Assembly (NCBI GenBank): GCA_016783865.1
Contig: JADHVS010000052.1
Location: 1-21,941 of the forward strand
Direction of reading: 5' to 3'
Length of the DNA: 21,941 bases
DNA from: Bacteroidales bacterium
GTDB taxonomy: Bacteria > Bacteroidota > Bacteroidia > Bacteroidales > SM23-62
The notes under the pieces were generated by a model. The model worked only from the letters and a program-made list of their open reading frames with translations. It was not told where the DNA came from and made no database searches. Of the stretch, positions 6,825 through 15,229 are shown in pieces; position 1 is the stretch's first letter, and the number at the start of each line of letters is the position of its first letter. Position numbers and translations under genes: made by a program.

Positions 6825-9422
6825 ATGAAAAACTTCTTTATCATACTGTTACTTCTATCCGGGATCACCGCCCACGCTACCCACAACAGGGCGGGTGAAA
6901 TTACATTGATCCAGCTTGACGATTTCACTTACCAGATCGAAATAGCCACTTTTACCTATACATTGTCTGCGGCCGATCGCAATGAATTGGATGTCCAATG
7001 GGGGGACAATACTATATCTGTTGCCAAGAGGTATCAGAAAACAACCCTTCCCAATTATTATTACCATAATAAGTACACAGCTATCCATACATTTCCGGGA
7101 CCGGGAACATATACCATCGTGGTCCAGGACCCGAACAGAAACCTGGGAGTGGAAAATATCCCCAACTCTGTAAATGTAATTTTTTCCATATCCACAACCA
7201 TTGCCATCAATCCCTCCATTGGTCCCAACAACACTCCTGTATTGCTGAACCCTCCCATCGACCGGGCTGCGCTGGGACGTATTTTTATTCACAACCCGGC
7301 TGCATATGATCCGGATGGTGACAGCTTATCCTATGACCTGACAATTTGCACGGAAGAAGACGGGAAACCTATTGAAGATTATGAATTCCCTGCATCAAGT
7401 GATACGCTTTTTATCGATCCCACTTCCGGTGACCTCACCTGGAATACACCTGTTGATACCGGGATATATAATATAGCCATCAAAATATCTGAATGGAGGA
7501 ACGGTATCAGGATTGGCGCCATTAACAGGGATATGCAGATTGAAGTATACCGTACCGACAATAATCCTCCTGTAAATATGCCACTGCCTGATTTTTGTGT
7601 TGAAGCAGGGACCTTCATTGATTTTGAGATCATCAGCCTTGACGAGGACAGTGATTTTATCGTTCAGTCAGCAAAGGGTGGACCATTTGAACAGGTGGTT
7701 AGCCCGGCATCTTTTGAGGAAATTTCCTCTGAAGCCGGGAGATGTGTTTCCCGGTTTACCTGGCTCACCAATTGCGAACATGCTCAAAATCAGCCATATA
7801 GCATTATTGTTAAAGCCGAGGATCAGTTCACTAACCTTAACCTGGTAGATATCGACAACTTCACCATTAAAGTGATAAGCCCGGCACCTGAAAATCTTCA
7901 GACCAATCCAACCAGCACCACAATCAGGCTTAGCTGGAATACATGCCAATGCACACAAACGGTCGGTTATAGGATATTCCGGCGGGAAAAATCGATTGGT
8001 TTTATTCCCGATTCCTGTGTAAACGGAGTTCCACCATATACCGGTTATGTTGAGATCGGCAACACCTCCGGTTACACCGACACTACCTTTGAAGATATGG
8101 GATCAGGTACGAGTCTTACCCTTGGTAATGAATACTGTTATCTGGTGGTGGGCGTTTATGAGGATGGCACATTAAGCTATGCCTCCGAGGAGATTTGTGA
8201 TGTATTAATCCCGGGAACTCCTGCAGTTATTAATGCAAGTGTAACATCGGTTGGCCCTGCAGACACTGTTTTTCTTGCATGGGCCAAACCAGCTGAACTT
8301 GATACTCTTCCCGGACCATTCGAATATATCATTTACCGGTCCGATGATCTCATGGGAATTAACCTTGTGGAGATCTATTCATTTATTACAACCGATCTGA
8401 ATGATACAACCTACATCGATTCTCCTCTGAATACTGAGATATTCCCTTATTCATACCTGGTTGAATTGTATCACGACGAACCATTCAACCGGTTCCGTAT
8501 TGGTAAACAGGAAATCGCATCTACCATATACCTTGACCTGGTTCCTGATGACAACAGGCTGGGGATTAATATCATGAAAAATGTTCCCTGGATCAATGAT
8601 CAATATGTTATCTACCGGCAGAATCACAACACATTAAAATTTGATTCCATTGGAATAACAACAGAGGAGGTTTATATTGATTCGGGACTAGTGAACGGCA
8701 CAACTTATTGTTATCAGGTTCGAAGCATCGGCCACAGACCGGTTTCAGGAAAGGAGTACAGAATTGAGAATTTTTCACATGTAAATTGTGGAATGCCCGT
8801 TGATCGCACTCCCCCCTGTCCCCCTGATTTAAATGTTAATTCATGGTGTGACAGCCTCTATAATGAGCTCATTTGGACCAATCCCAATAACTATTGTGTC
8901 GACGATGTGGTAAAATACCGTATTTACTATTCTCCTGCATTGGATAATCCCCCGGGACTAATCGATAGTACAATGTCGGCGACAGATACAACTTTCCTGC
9001 ATTTTCCTCCCTCTTCACTGGCAGGATGCTACAGGGTGACAGCTGTCGATTCATTCAATAACGAAAGTGACTTCTCTGAACTGGTTTGTGTGGATAATTG
9101 TATTGATTACGTGCTACCAAATGTATTTACTCCCAATGGGGATGGGATCAATGATTATTGGAAACCAGGTCCATATTCATTCGTTGAACGAGTCGATATG
9201 AAGGTATATAACAGGTGGGGAGGGCTGGTATTCCAGACCGAAGATCCCGATATCAACTGGAATGGCCGGTTCAGAAACACAAATAAGCTGGTTACTCCGG
9301 GCGTATACTATTATATAGCAGATGTTTATGAAAATCGTTTAACCGGACTGGAAGTCAGAAATTTGGTGGGATTTGTATATGTATTAACAGAAAAGGGAGC
9401 GAAAAATCCTCCCATTGAATAG
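6825..9422 (+). CDS. large T9SS cargo protein with gliding-motility-type (CHU_C) sorting domain
   Basis: An 865-residue exported protein, probably cell-surface or secreted by the type IX system. Residues 1-17 are a signal peptide, followed by ATHNRAGEI, a start often seen in such proteins. The middle is a chain of beta-sandwich modules: PKD or cadherin-like stretches up to about residue 350 (for example DPDGDSLSYDL), then several fibronectin type III-like modules (for example APENLQTNPTSTTIRLSW and PPDLNVNSWCDSLYNELIW). The last 107 residues (from 759) form the type B sorting domain, with LPNVFTPNGDGINDYW, then MKVYNRWGGLVFQ and VTPGVYYYIADV. The start at 6825 is fixed by the signal peptide. 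It lies 20 bases after the octamer array and 6 bases before the TPR gene. Ligand unknown. Confidence 0.88.
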   Translation: MKNFFIILLLLSGITAHATHNRAGEITLIQLDDFTYQIEIATFTYTLSAADRNELDVQWGDNTISVAKRYQKTTLPNYYYHNKYTAIHTFPGPGTYTIVVQDPNRNLGVENIPNSVNVIFSISTTIAINPSIGPNNTPVLLNPPIDRAALGRIFIHNPAAYDPDGDSLSYDLTICTEEDGKPIEDYEFPASSDTLFIDPTSGDLTWNTPVDTGIYNIAIKISEWRNGIRIGAINRDMQIEVYRTDNNPPVNMPLPDFCVEAGTFIDFEIISLDEDSDFIVQSAKGGPFEQVVSPASFEEISSEAGRCVSRFTWLTNCEHAQNQPYSIIVKAEDQFTNLNLVDIDNFTIKVISPAPENLQTNPTSTTIRLSWNTCQCTQTVGYRIFRREKSIGFIPDSCVNGVPPYTGYVEIGNTSGYTDTTFEDMGSGTSLTLGNEYCYLVVGVYEDGTLSYASEEICDVLIPGTPAVINASVTSVGPADTVFLAWAKPAELDTLPGPFEYIIYRSDDLMGINLVEIYSFITTDLNDTTYIDSPLNTEIFPYSYLVELYHDEPFNRFRIGKQEIASTIYLDLVPDDNRLGINIMKNVPWINDQYVIYRQNHNTLKFDSIGITTEEVYIDSGLVNGTTYCYQVRSIGHRPVSGKEYRIENFSHVNCGMPVDRTPPCPPDLNVNSWCDSLYNELIWTNPNNYCVDDVVKYRIYYSPALDNPPGLIDSTMSATDTTFLHFPPSSLAGCYRVTAVDSFNNESDFSELVCVDNCIDYVLPNVFTPNGDGINDYWKPGPYSFVERVDMKVYNRWGGLVFQTEDPDINWNGRFRNTNKLVTPGVYYYIADVYENRLTGLEVRNLVGFVYVLTEKGAKNPPIE

Positions 9423-9428
9423 ACTGAA

Positions 9429-10631
9429 ATGAAGATTATTAAAACTATATCTATCTTTCTCCTCATCCATGCAATGACCGCTGCACAGGATCCGGATCCC
9501 TACCTGAGCGGATTAGCGGCTATGAGCAAAGGTGATCTGTCTGTGGCCATTGAGGAATTCAGCACAGCCATAGATCAGTCCACCAGGAATACCGATATTT
9601 ATCTAAATAGAGCTAACTGTTATTACCTCCGTGAAGATTACCGGAATGCCATATATGATCTGAAAACTGCAGAAAAAATTAAAAAATACCCGGGCAGTTA
9701 TCTTCTTGCTAAATCATATGCAGCCCTTGGAATGATGGATTCCTCCATATTTTATCTGGAGCTGCATCTCCAGTCCCCTGATAAACATCCCGAGAGTTAT
9801 ATTAAGCTGGACCATGCTTTTATTGAGCTGGAAAAAACAAGGGCCTGGAATGATTTATGGAAACAGGATTGGTATAACGAATTTGAAATTTTAATAGCTG
9901 AAGTGAATTACCTGATAGAAAGCGAAGATTACCAGGATGCTCTTAATCTCGCTGATCAAAGTATGGAAACATATGGCCACCGTCATGAATTACATAGCTC
10001 CCGGGCCAGGATATTCCTTCAGTATGGGAGCTATAAGGCTGCTATTAGTGCATATAGCGAGGCCATCTCTAAAAGCAACCAGGTTGTCAGTGACTATTAT
10101 ATTCAGAGATCAAAGGCCTACCGCAATTCAGGTAATCCAGAAGATGCTTTATCCGATTTGAGCCGGGCAATCAATCTTGATAAGGATAACTTCAACCTGA
10201 TAATGGAAAGAAGTATTCTTCGAAATGAATTAGGATATTACACCGATGCACTCAAAGATATTTCGTTATATATTCAGTATTTCCCCGATGATCCTGCCGC
10301 CCTGTTCCAAAAGGGCAACATATACTATAAGCAGGGCAACTTCCTTAAAGCACTCGAATGGTATAACAAAACCCTGAATATTAACACAGACAAATCAGAA
10401 TATTATTTAGCCAGAGGCAATACCTATTTAAACACTAAAACATATGCTTATGCTCTCCGGGATTATTCCATGGCCCTTGACCTGGATCCCCGGAACAATG
10501 AGACCTATCTATTTAAGGGATTGACCAGATACTATTTAAACGATCCAACCGGAGCGTGTAAGGACTGGAAACAAGCAGAAGAATATGGATCCTTGAAGGC
10601 ATCCGAATACCTTGACAAATACTGTCGCTAA
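9429..10631 (+). CDS. exported TPR-repeat protein
   Basis: A 400-residue protein with a signal peptide (residues 1-19, ending AMTAAQ) and tetratricopeptide repeats over most of its length. Repeat-like units include YLSGLAAMSKGDLSVAIEEF, DIYLNRANCYYLREDYRNAI and ALFQKGNIYYKQGNFLKALEW. A less regular stretch lies at about 120-150. The C-terminus reads GACKDWKQAEEYG and ends close to a Cys, the same ending as the TPR protein at 20655-21713. TPR proteins act as binding scaffolds; no partner can be read from sequence. The start is 6 bases after the stop of the T9SS cargo gene, so the two are probably co-transcribed and perhaps work together at the envelope. Confidence 0.82.
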   Translation: MKIIKTISIFLLIHAMTAAQDPDPYLSGLAAMSKGDLSVAIEEFSTAIDQSTRNTDIYLNRANCYYLREDYRNAIYDLKTAEKIKKYPGSYLLAKSYAALGMMDSSIFYLELHLQSPDKHPESYIKLDHAFIELEKTRAWNDLWKQDWYNEFEILIAEVNYLIESEDYQDALNLADQSMETYGHRHELHSSRARIFLQYGSYKAAISAYSEAISKSNQVVSDYYIQRSKAYRNSGNPEDALSDLSRAINLDKDNFNLIMERSILRNELGYYTDALKDISLYIQYFPDDPAALFQKGNIYYKQGNFLKALEWYNKTLNINTDKSEYYLARGNTYLNTKTYAYALRDYSMALDLDPRNNETYLFKGLTRYYLNDPTGACKDWKQAEEYGSLKASEYLDKYCR

Positions 10632-10645
10632 AGCAATTGGAACAG

Positions 10646-11161
10646 ATGGAGAAGTCGAGGAAAAAGATTAATGCCGTATTGCTGAATAAGTTGTGGTCTG
10701 ATGACGCCCAAAAAGTCTTATCTGCACTCAGGGAATTGAGGATGGCGGGACATTGTGAATACCTGCCTGAACTTCTGAAACTTTTAAATGAAACCCAAAA
10801 TGAAGAAATAAAAAAGGAATTGGCCATTTTCTTATGCGATATCAGAGACAAAGGATGCATACCGCACATTATCGATTCATTAAATGATGACCAATTCCAG
10901 CATGTCAAAAACATCATTGTATCGTCATGCTGGCAATCACGGCTGAATTACAGCACCCACATCGATACCTTTATCCAAATATTTATCAAAGAGGATTATT
11001 TAACTGCATTAGAGGCATTTACAGTAATTGAAGAATCCTTACCTGACATCCCTGATGAAAAGATCAAGGAATACAGGTTCAGGCTGATCTCAGCCATTGA
11101 GGATATCTCAAGAGAAAAGAAATCCCTTCTGAAAGAATTGATAAATTTAATGGTGACTTGA
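10646..11161 (+). CDS. small HEAT-repeat-like protein, function unknown
   Basis: A 171-residue helical protein without a signal peptide, so probably cytoplasmic. Helix pairs such as AQKVLSALRELRMAGHCEYL followed by PELLKLLNETQNEEIKKELA, then GCIPHIIDSLNDD, look like HEAT or Armadillo-type repeats. I do not recognise a specific family beyond that. I chose the ATG at 10646 over an in-frame TTG at 10637; it is 15 bases after the TPR stop codon, and the gene probably ends the plus-strand operon. Its last 15 bases overlap the convergent dihydroorotate-dehydrogenase-like gene, and no terminator was seen between them. Confidence 0.65.
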   Translation: MEKSRKKINAVLLNKLWSDDAQKVLSALRELRMAGHCEYLPELLKLLNETQNEEIKKELAIFLCDIRDKGCIPHIIDSLNDDQFQHVKNIIVSSCWQSRLNYSTHIDTFIQIFIKEDYLTALEAFTVIEESLPDIPDEKIKEYRFRLISAIEDISREKKSLLKELINLMVT

Positions 11162-12124
11162 ATAGTATTTCATGAATTGTGACCGCTCGTAGCTTAACGG
11201 ATCACTTATATTCCTGTAGTTCATCTGACCCCTGAAATCCTCAATTCCCGAATAATTATTTTTCTCCATCCAATCCTGTACATCTTTCAGGATTGTTTTG
11301 ATATGGCCGATACCATTTTTATACAATGCTGAACAAACATGCACAGCATGAGCCCCGGCAAGCAATAGTTTAATAACCGCTTCACCGTCATGCACACCGG
11401 TGGATGCTCCCAGGTTAATCTTATCTACAAAATGGGAAAGGATGGCTGTCCATCGAAGCGAGTCACGAATATCAGAAGGGCTGCTGAAAACTTCAGATGC
11501 TACAAGTTTCTGGTCAGCAATATGAATATCAGGTGAATAAAACCTGTTAAACAGGACTACCGCAGAAATCCCCCTGAAATATAATTGATTGACCAGGTTA
11601 ACCAGGTTGGTAAAATGATTGCTCAACTTCATTATGACCGGTATGCTGATCAGCTCATGCATCCTCGATGCCAGGTCGAAATAGATCTTTTCATATTTCT
11701 GGCACGGATCTTCTTTTGAAAGGGGTATAAAGTAGACATTCAGTTCCAGTGCATCGGCACCGGCTTCTTCAATTTTTTTTGCAAATTCAACCCAATCAGT
11801 TGTCGATATACAATTAATACTTGCAATAACAGGGATATCTACCTTACTCTTTGCTTCTTCGATTAACCCGAGGTATTGGTCAACATTATTGCTCTTTACA
11901 TAATGATTCAAATAATCTTCGGCACCGGGATAATCGGTAGAATCCATAAATCTCCCTGCCTCAAATTTGATTTGTTCCTCGAAAAGGGATTTTAAAACAA
12001 CCCCCCCAGCCCCTTCGTCAGCAATTTTTATAATTTTATCAACCTGATCTGTCAGGCCGCTGCTGCTGACAATCAACGGATTCTTCAATGATAATCCAGC
12101 GTACCTGGTCTCGAGATTTACCAT
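11147..12124 (-). CDS. dihydroorotate dehydrogenase-like flavoprotein
   Basis: A 325-residue TIM-barrel protein related to dihydroorotate dehydrogenases. It starts with LETRYAGLSLKNPLIVSSSG, as class 1 enzymes do, and has an FMN-contacting lysine in PVIMKLS (K166) and a phosphate-binding end (ASTGVHDGEAV... AGAHAVHVCSALY, 240-268). The catalytic loop differs: after ELN (127-129), class 1 enzymes have SCPN, whereas here it is VYFIPLS, without the Cys or Ser base at that place. It is therefore unlikely to be the true PyrD; the substrate is unknown. The start lies 5 bases after the yggS stop, so it is the last gene of the serC-serA-DUF1015-yggS run. Confidence 0.85.
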   Translation of the reverse strand: MVNLETRYAGLSLKNPLIVSSSGLTDQVDKIIKIADEGAGGVVLKSLFEEQIKFEAGRFMDSTDYPGAEDYLNHYVKSNNVDQYLGLIEEAKSKVDIPVIASINCISTTDWVEFAKKIEEAGADALELNVYFIPLSKEDPCQKYEKIYFDLASRMHELISIPVIMKLSNHFTNLVNLVNQLYFRGISAVVLFNRFYSPDIHIADQKLVASEVFSSPSDIRDSLRWTAILSHFVDKINLGASTGVHDGEAVIKLLLAGAHAVHVCSALYKNGIGHIKTILKDVQDWMEKNNYSGIEDFRGQMNYRNISDPLSYERSQFMKYYSSHH

Positions 12125-12129
12125 AACCC

Positions 12130-12801
12130 TTAATGTTTAAATCTTTCCCCGAAAATGACAGTACCAATACGTATCATGGTGCTGCCTTCGTCAATAGCCA
12201 GGAGATAATCTCCCGACATGCCCATGGATAATTCACAAAATTCCGGATCCTCCCTGAAAAAGCTATCCTTAATTCGATCAAACACTCCGGAAAGATAGCG
12301 AAATTCTTGTCTGATTGTTTGTTCATCCAGGGTAAACGTGGCCATTCCCATCAGTCCTAACACCTTAATGTCCTGCAGTTCCTTATATTCATCCGATGAC
12401 AACAATTGGACTATCTCCTCTTCAGAAAATCCAAATTTGGTTTCCTCTGAAGCAATATGAACCTCCAGCAAGACATTGATCAACCTGTTTACCTTTTGTG
12501 CTTCTTTGTTTATGACAGATAACAATTTAAAGCTATCTATGCTATGAATAAGATGAACGAACGGAGCTATGAATTTTACCTTGTTTGACTGAAGGTGCCC
12601 TACCATATGCCATTGAATATCAGCAGGTAATGTTTGTGCTTTAGTCACCAGTTCCTGAACCCTGTTCTCTCCAAAAATTTTGTGTCCCACCTGGTATACC
12701 TCAAGGATATCTTCAACGGATTTTGTCTTGGAAACGGCTACCAGTGTTACGTGGCCAGGCAAACTGTCTCTCAACTGTTTTATATTCTCCCTGATATTCA
12801 T
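12130..12801 (-). CDS. yggS: YggS/PLPBP-family pyridoxal phosphate homeostasis protein
   Basis: A 223-residue single-domain alanine-racemase-fold protein that binds pyridoxal 5'-phosphate and keeps free PLP and related amino acid pools in balance; no catalytic activity is established for the family. The PLP-binding Lys is K25 in VAVSKTK. Further family marks are FGENRVQE, WHMVGHLQSNKVK, the KFGF stretch and the C-terminal LSMGMSGDY followed by IRIGTVIFG. It lies 21 bases after the DUF1015 gene and 5 bases before the flavoprotein, in one probable operon with serC, a PLP enzyme. Confidence 0.95.
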   Translation of the reverse strand: MNIRENIKQLRDSLPGHVTLVAVSKTKSVEDILEVYQVGHKIFGENRVQELVTKAQTLPADIQWHMVGHLQSNKVKFIAPFVHLIHSIDSFKLLSVINKEAQKVNRLINVLLEVHIASEETKFGFSEEEIVQLLSSDEYKELQDIKVLGLMGMATFTLDEQTIRQEFRYLSGVFDRIKDSFFREDPEFCELSMGMSGDYLLAIDEGSTMIRIGTVIFGERFKH

Positions 12802-12822
12802 CAGCTCAACCTGAAATTATTC

Positions 12823-14070
12823 TTAATCTAAATAATGTAAAATAAGTCCACTCCGCAGTTTAGGTTCAAACCATGTGGTTTTGGGAGGCATAATATTTTC
12901 TGTATCAGCAATATCCATTAACTGCTCCATACTTACCGGATAGAGGGCAAAAGCTACTTTCATATCACCTGAATCGACTATTCGTTTCAATTCTTCCAGT
13001 CCCCTGATCCCTCCAATGAAGTCAATCCTTTTTGATTTCCTTAAATCGGTAATATCCAGGAGAGGATCAAGGATATGTTCTGAAAGGATGGTGACATCCA
13101 GCACACCAATCGGATCTGTATCATCATAGGTACCCTTCTTTGCTCTCAATGAATACCAGATACCACCGAGGTACATTGAAAAATTGTGCAAATGCGTTGG
13201 TTTATAAATCTCCTTGCCTTTTTCGACCAGGTCAAATGATGTTTTCAATTTCCCGATAAAGGTACCAGAATCGAGTCCGTTGAGGTCCTTGACCACCCGG
13301 TTGTAATCGATGATCCGCAACTGGTCTGAAGGAAAATGAACGGCCAGGAAGTAATTATATTCTTCTTTTCCTGTGTGTTCCGGATTGGAATGTCTTCTCT
13401 CATTTCCAACCAGGGCTGCGGCTGCTGTCCTGTGGTGGCCATCAGCTACATAAGTAAACGGGATGTCCGTTTCGAATAATTCCTCAAGCCGGATAATTTT
13501 TTCCCTGTCCCTGATCACCCAGAACTGATGACGTATTTCGTCATCTGCAACAAAATCATATTCCGGAGGTGTTGAGACTTCACTCTGTACAATCTGATCT
13601 ATTTCTTCATGGGGCGGATATGCAAAAAAAACCGGTTCAGCATTAAAATTGGTAGTCCGCACATGGGTCATTCTGTCTTTCTCCTTATCCGGCCGTGTAA
13701 GCTCATGTTTGCGAATCACATTATTTATGTAATCCCGCACGCCGGCACATCCCACCAGTCCATACTGGGTTTTATTCCACATGGTCTGTGCATAGATATA
13801 TAAATAATTCTCCTTATCCTGAACCAGTATCTTATCCCTGATCATCCTGTCGAGGTTATCTTTTCCCTTTTGGTATACTTCCGGCGAATACATTTCTGTA
13901 CCAGGTGGCAGATCAATTTCCGGTTTTATTACATGGAGAAATGACAATGGATTATCCTTTGCTTCCTCCCTGGCTTCTTCACTATTGAGTACATCATAGG
14001 GTCGGGAAGCAATCCGGGAGGCGTATTCACCCGGCGGGCGAAATCCTTTAAATGCTTTTAAAACAGTCAT
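12823..14070 (-). CDS. DUF1015 family protein
   Basis: A 415-residue cytoplasmic protein of the DUF1015 (COG4198) family; biochemical role not established. Family-like features are the start FKGFRPPGEYASRIASRPYD (RPYDV at 23-27), a charged KHELTRPDKEKDR segment at 121-133 and YVADGHHRTAAA, with DGHHR at 210-214. DGHHR resembles the DGxHR motif of ParB/Srx-fold proteins, some of which are nucleotide-dependent serine kinases; that link is my inference. It sits 3' of serA within the serine block, an arrangement I recall in other genomes, and yggS follows 21 bases later. The start at 14070 matches the usual family N-terminus. A role in serine or phosphoserine metabolism is plausible but unproven. 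Confidence 0.85.
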   Translation of the reverse strand: MTVLKAFKGFRPPGEYASRIASRPYDVLNSEEAREEAKDNPLSFLHVIKPEIDLPPGTEMYSPEVYQKGKDNLDRMIRDKILVQDKENYLYIYAQTMWNKTQYGLVGCAGVRDYINNVIRKHELTRPDKEKDRMTHVRTTNFNAEPVFFAYPPHEEIDQIVQSEVSTPPEYDFVADDEIRHQFWVIRDREKIIRLEELFETDIPFTYVADGHHRTAAAALVGNERRHSNPEHTGKEEYNYFLAVHFPSDQLRIIDYNRVVKDLNGLDSGTFIGKLKTSFDLVEKGKEIYKPTHLHNFSMYLGGIWYSLRAKKGTYDDTDPIGVLDVTILSEHILDPLLDITDLRKSKRIDFIGGIRGLEELKRIVDSGDMKVAFALYPVSMEQLMDIADTENIMPPKTTWFEPKLRSGLILHYLD

Positions 14071-14140
14071 ATTAAAAAGTTTACCAAATCAAGCTGAAAA
14101 TCTATTTCAGTTGATTATCAATTTTTAGTCCAGCAATTGC

Positions 14141-14198
14141 AACTTGTAACCTGCAACCCTGCCTGCCGGCAGGCAGGCAGTAACCTGCAACCTGCAAC
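14141..14198. repeat. AACCTGC heptamer array interrupted by a 20-bp palindrome
   Basis: Units AACTTGT (14141-14147), AACCTGC (14148-14154), then AACC, followed by the perfect palindrome CCTGCCTGCC/GGCAGGCAGG (14158-14177), CAGT, and AACCTGC twice (14182-14195) plus AAC. It fills most of the 133-base gap between serA and DUF1015, starting 6 bases after the serA stop on the minus strand. The palindrome could form a strong hairpin in RNA. I recall near-identical palindromes between genes in many uncultured-bacterium assemblies. Confidence 0.85.
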
Positions 14199-14203
14199 AA
14201 TCT

Positions 14204-15124
14204 TTAAAGGTTTACCTGAAAAGTGGTATCACCTGTTTCGAAGAATTTCACTATCTGGTTGGCAGCTGCCAGCCCGGCATTTATATTGGCTTCAGCAGTC
14301 TGTGCTCCCATCTTTTTCGGAGTGAAATAACACCTTCCCGGGAATTTCTCATTAATCTCATCTGCACAATCAGGAGCAATATCGGAAGCATACCTGAAAT
14401 TGTCATTCCCATGCAATACCTTTAATAATGATTCCTCATTGATGACTTCCTTGCGTGCTGTATTTACCAATACAGGATTGCCCGGCATTGCTGACAATAA
14501 TTCCTCGTTGATGGATTTAATCGTATGCTCGTTTGCCGGGATATGCAGGCTCACATACTGGCAGGTACTGTAAAGCTCCTTTTCACTGTCAACCACCCTG
14601 ACACCATCATTTTCGATAGCCGATCGTTCGACAAACGGATCAAATGCATATAATTCCATTCCAAAACCTTTTGCAATATCGGCCACCCGCTTCCCTACAT
14701 TACCATAAGCATGGATTCCAAGGGTTTTACCCAGCAGTTCAGTTCCCGGAGAACCATTGAATTGATTCCTGGCGACATAAACCATCATCCCCAGGGCAAG
14801 TTCAGCCACTGCATTGGAATTTTGTCCAGGCGTATTCATTACCACGATATTTGCTTCACTGGAACTGGGAAGGTCGATATTATCATAACCGGCTCCTGCC
14901 CTTACAACAATTTTTAAATTTGGAGCAGCCGCGATAGCATCCTTGTTAATATCATCACTTCTAACGATTAGTGCGTCGGCACCGGAGACATGCTGTATAA
15001 GTTCCTCCTGACTGGAATACTTTTCGAGAAGAGCAAATTCATGTCCTGCTTTCTCAACAATTTCTTTTATCTGACTTACTGCAACGGGAGCGAAAGGTTT
15101 TACTGTAGCAACTAATATTTTCAT
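14204..15124 (-). CDS. serA: D-3-phosphoglycerate dehydrogenase, short form
   Basis: Catalyses the first step of serine synthesis, 3-phosphoglycerate to 3-phosphohydroxypyruvate with NAD. It has 306 residues and no C-terminal ACT domain, so serine feedback of the E. coli type is unlikely. The Rossmann loop is GIHAYGNVG (136-144) with Asp162 for NAD; Arg224 lies in NTARKEV. YDNIDLPSSSEANIVVMNTPGQNSNAVAE marks the D-2-hydroxyacid dehydrogenase family. The usual catalytic His of the TPH-GAST-like motif is replaced: TPKKMGAQT at 268-276 has Lys there. I recall the same motif in Bacteroides SerA proteins, so it is likely a clade feature. It lies between serC and DUF1015 in one operon. Confidence 0.92.
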   Translation of the reverse strand: MKILVATVKPFAPVAVSQIKEIVEKAGHEFALLEKYSSQEELIQHVSGADALIVRSDDINKDAIAAAPNLKIVVRAGAGYDNIDLPSSSEANIVVMNTPGQNSNAVAELALGMMVYVARNQFNGSPGTELLGKTLGIHAYGNVGKRVADIAKGFGMELYAFDPFVERSAIENDGVRVVDSEKELYSTCQYVSLHIPANEHTIKSINEELLSAMPGNPVLVNTARKEVINEESLLKVLHGNDNFRYASDIAPDCADEINEKFPGRCYFTPKKMGAQTAEANINAGLAAANQIVKFFETGDTTFQVNL

Positions 15125-15148
15125 TGGATTTGTTTTTTTATATCAATT

Positions 15149-15216
15149 GTCATACCGAACCTGACCCGGGATCTAACTCATTGTATATTTAGATTCTGAA
15201 ACAAGTTCAGAATGAC
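15149..15216. repeat. REP-like imperfect inverted repeat
   Basis: The left arm from 15149 (GTCATACCGAACCTGACCCG...) and the right arm ending 15216 (...GTTCAGAATGAC) are complementary over about 28 positions with about nine mismatches, mostly transitions. Inside the right half, ATTCTGAA and TTCAGAAT also form a local perfect 8-bp stem. I recall this type of word (GTCATTCTGAACTTGTTTCAGAATCT) as a dispersed repeat in Bacteroidota. It fills most of the 105-base gap between serC and serA. Confidence 0.65.
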
Positions 15217-15229
15217 TAAACTTCTATGA

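Noticed and set aside
11147..11161. Coding overlap as a sign of frameshift
   Set aside because: The 15-base overlap is between convergent, intact genes and is unremarkable.
14137..14325. Small plus-strand ORF with CRQAG peptide
   Set aside because: It is a translation of the heptamer array and palindrome running antisense into serA; not a real gene.
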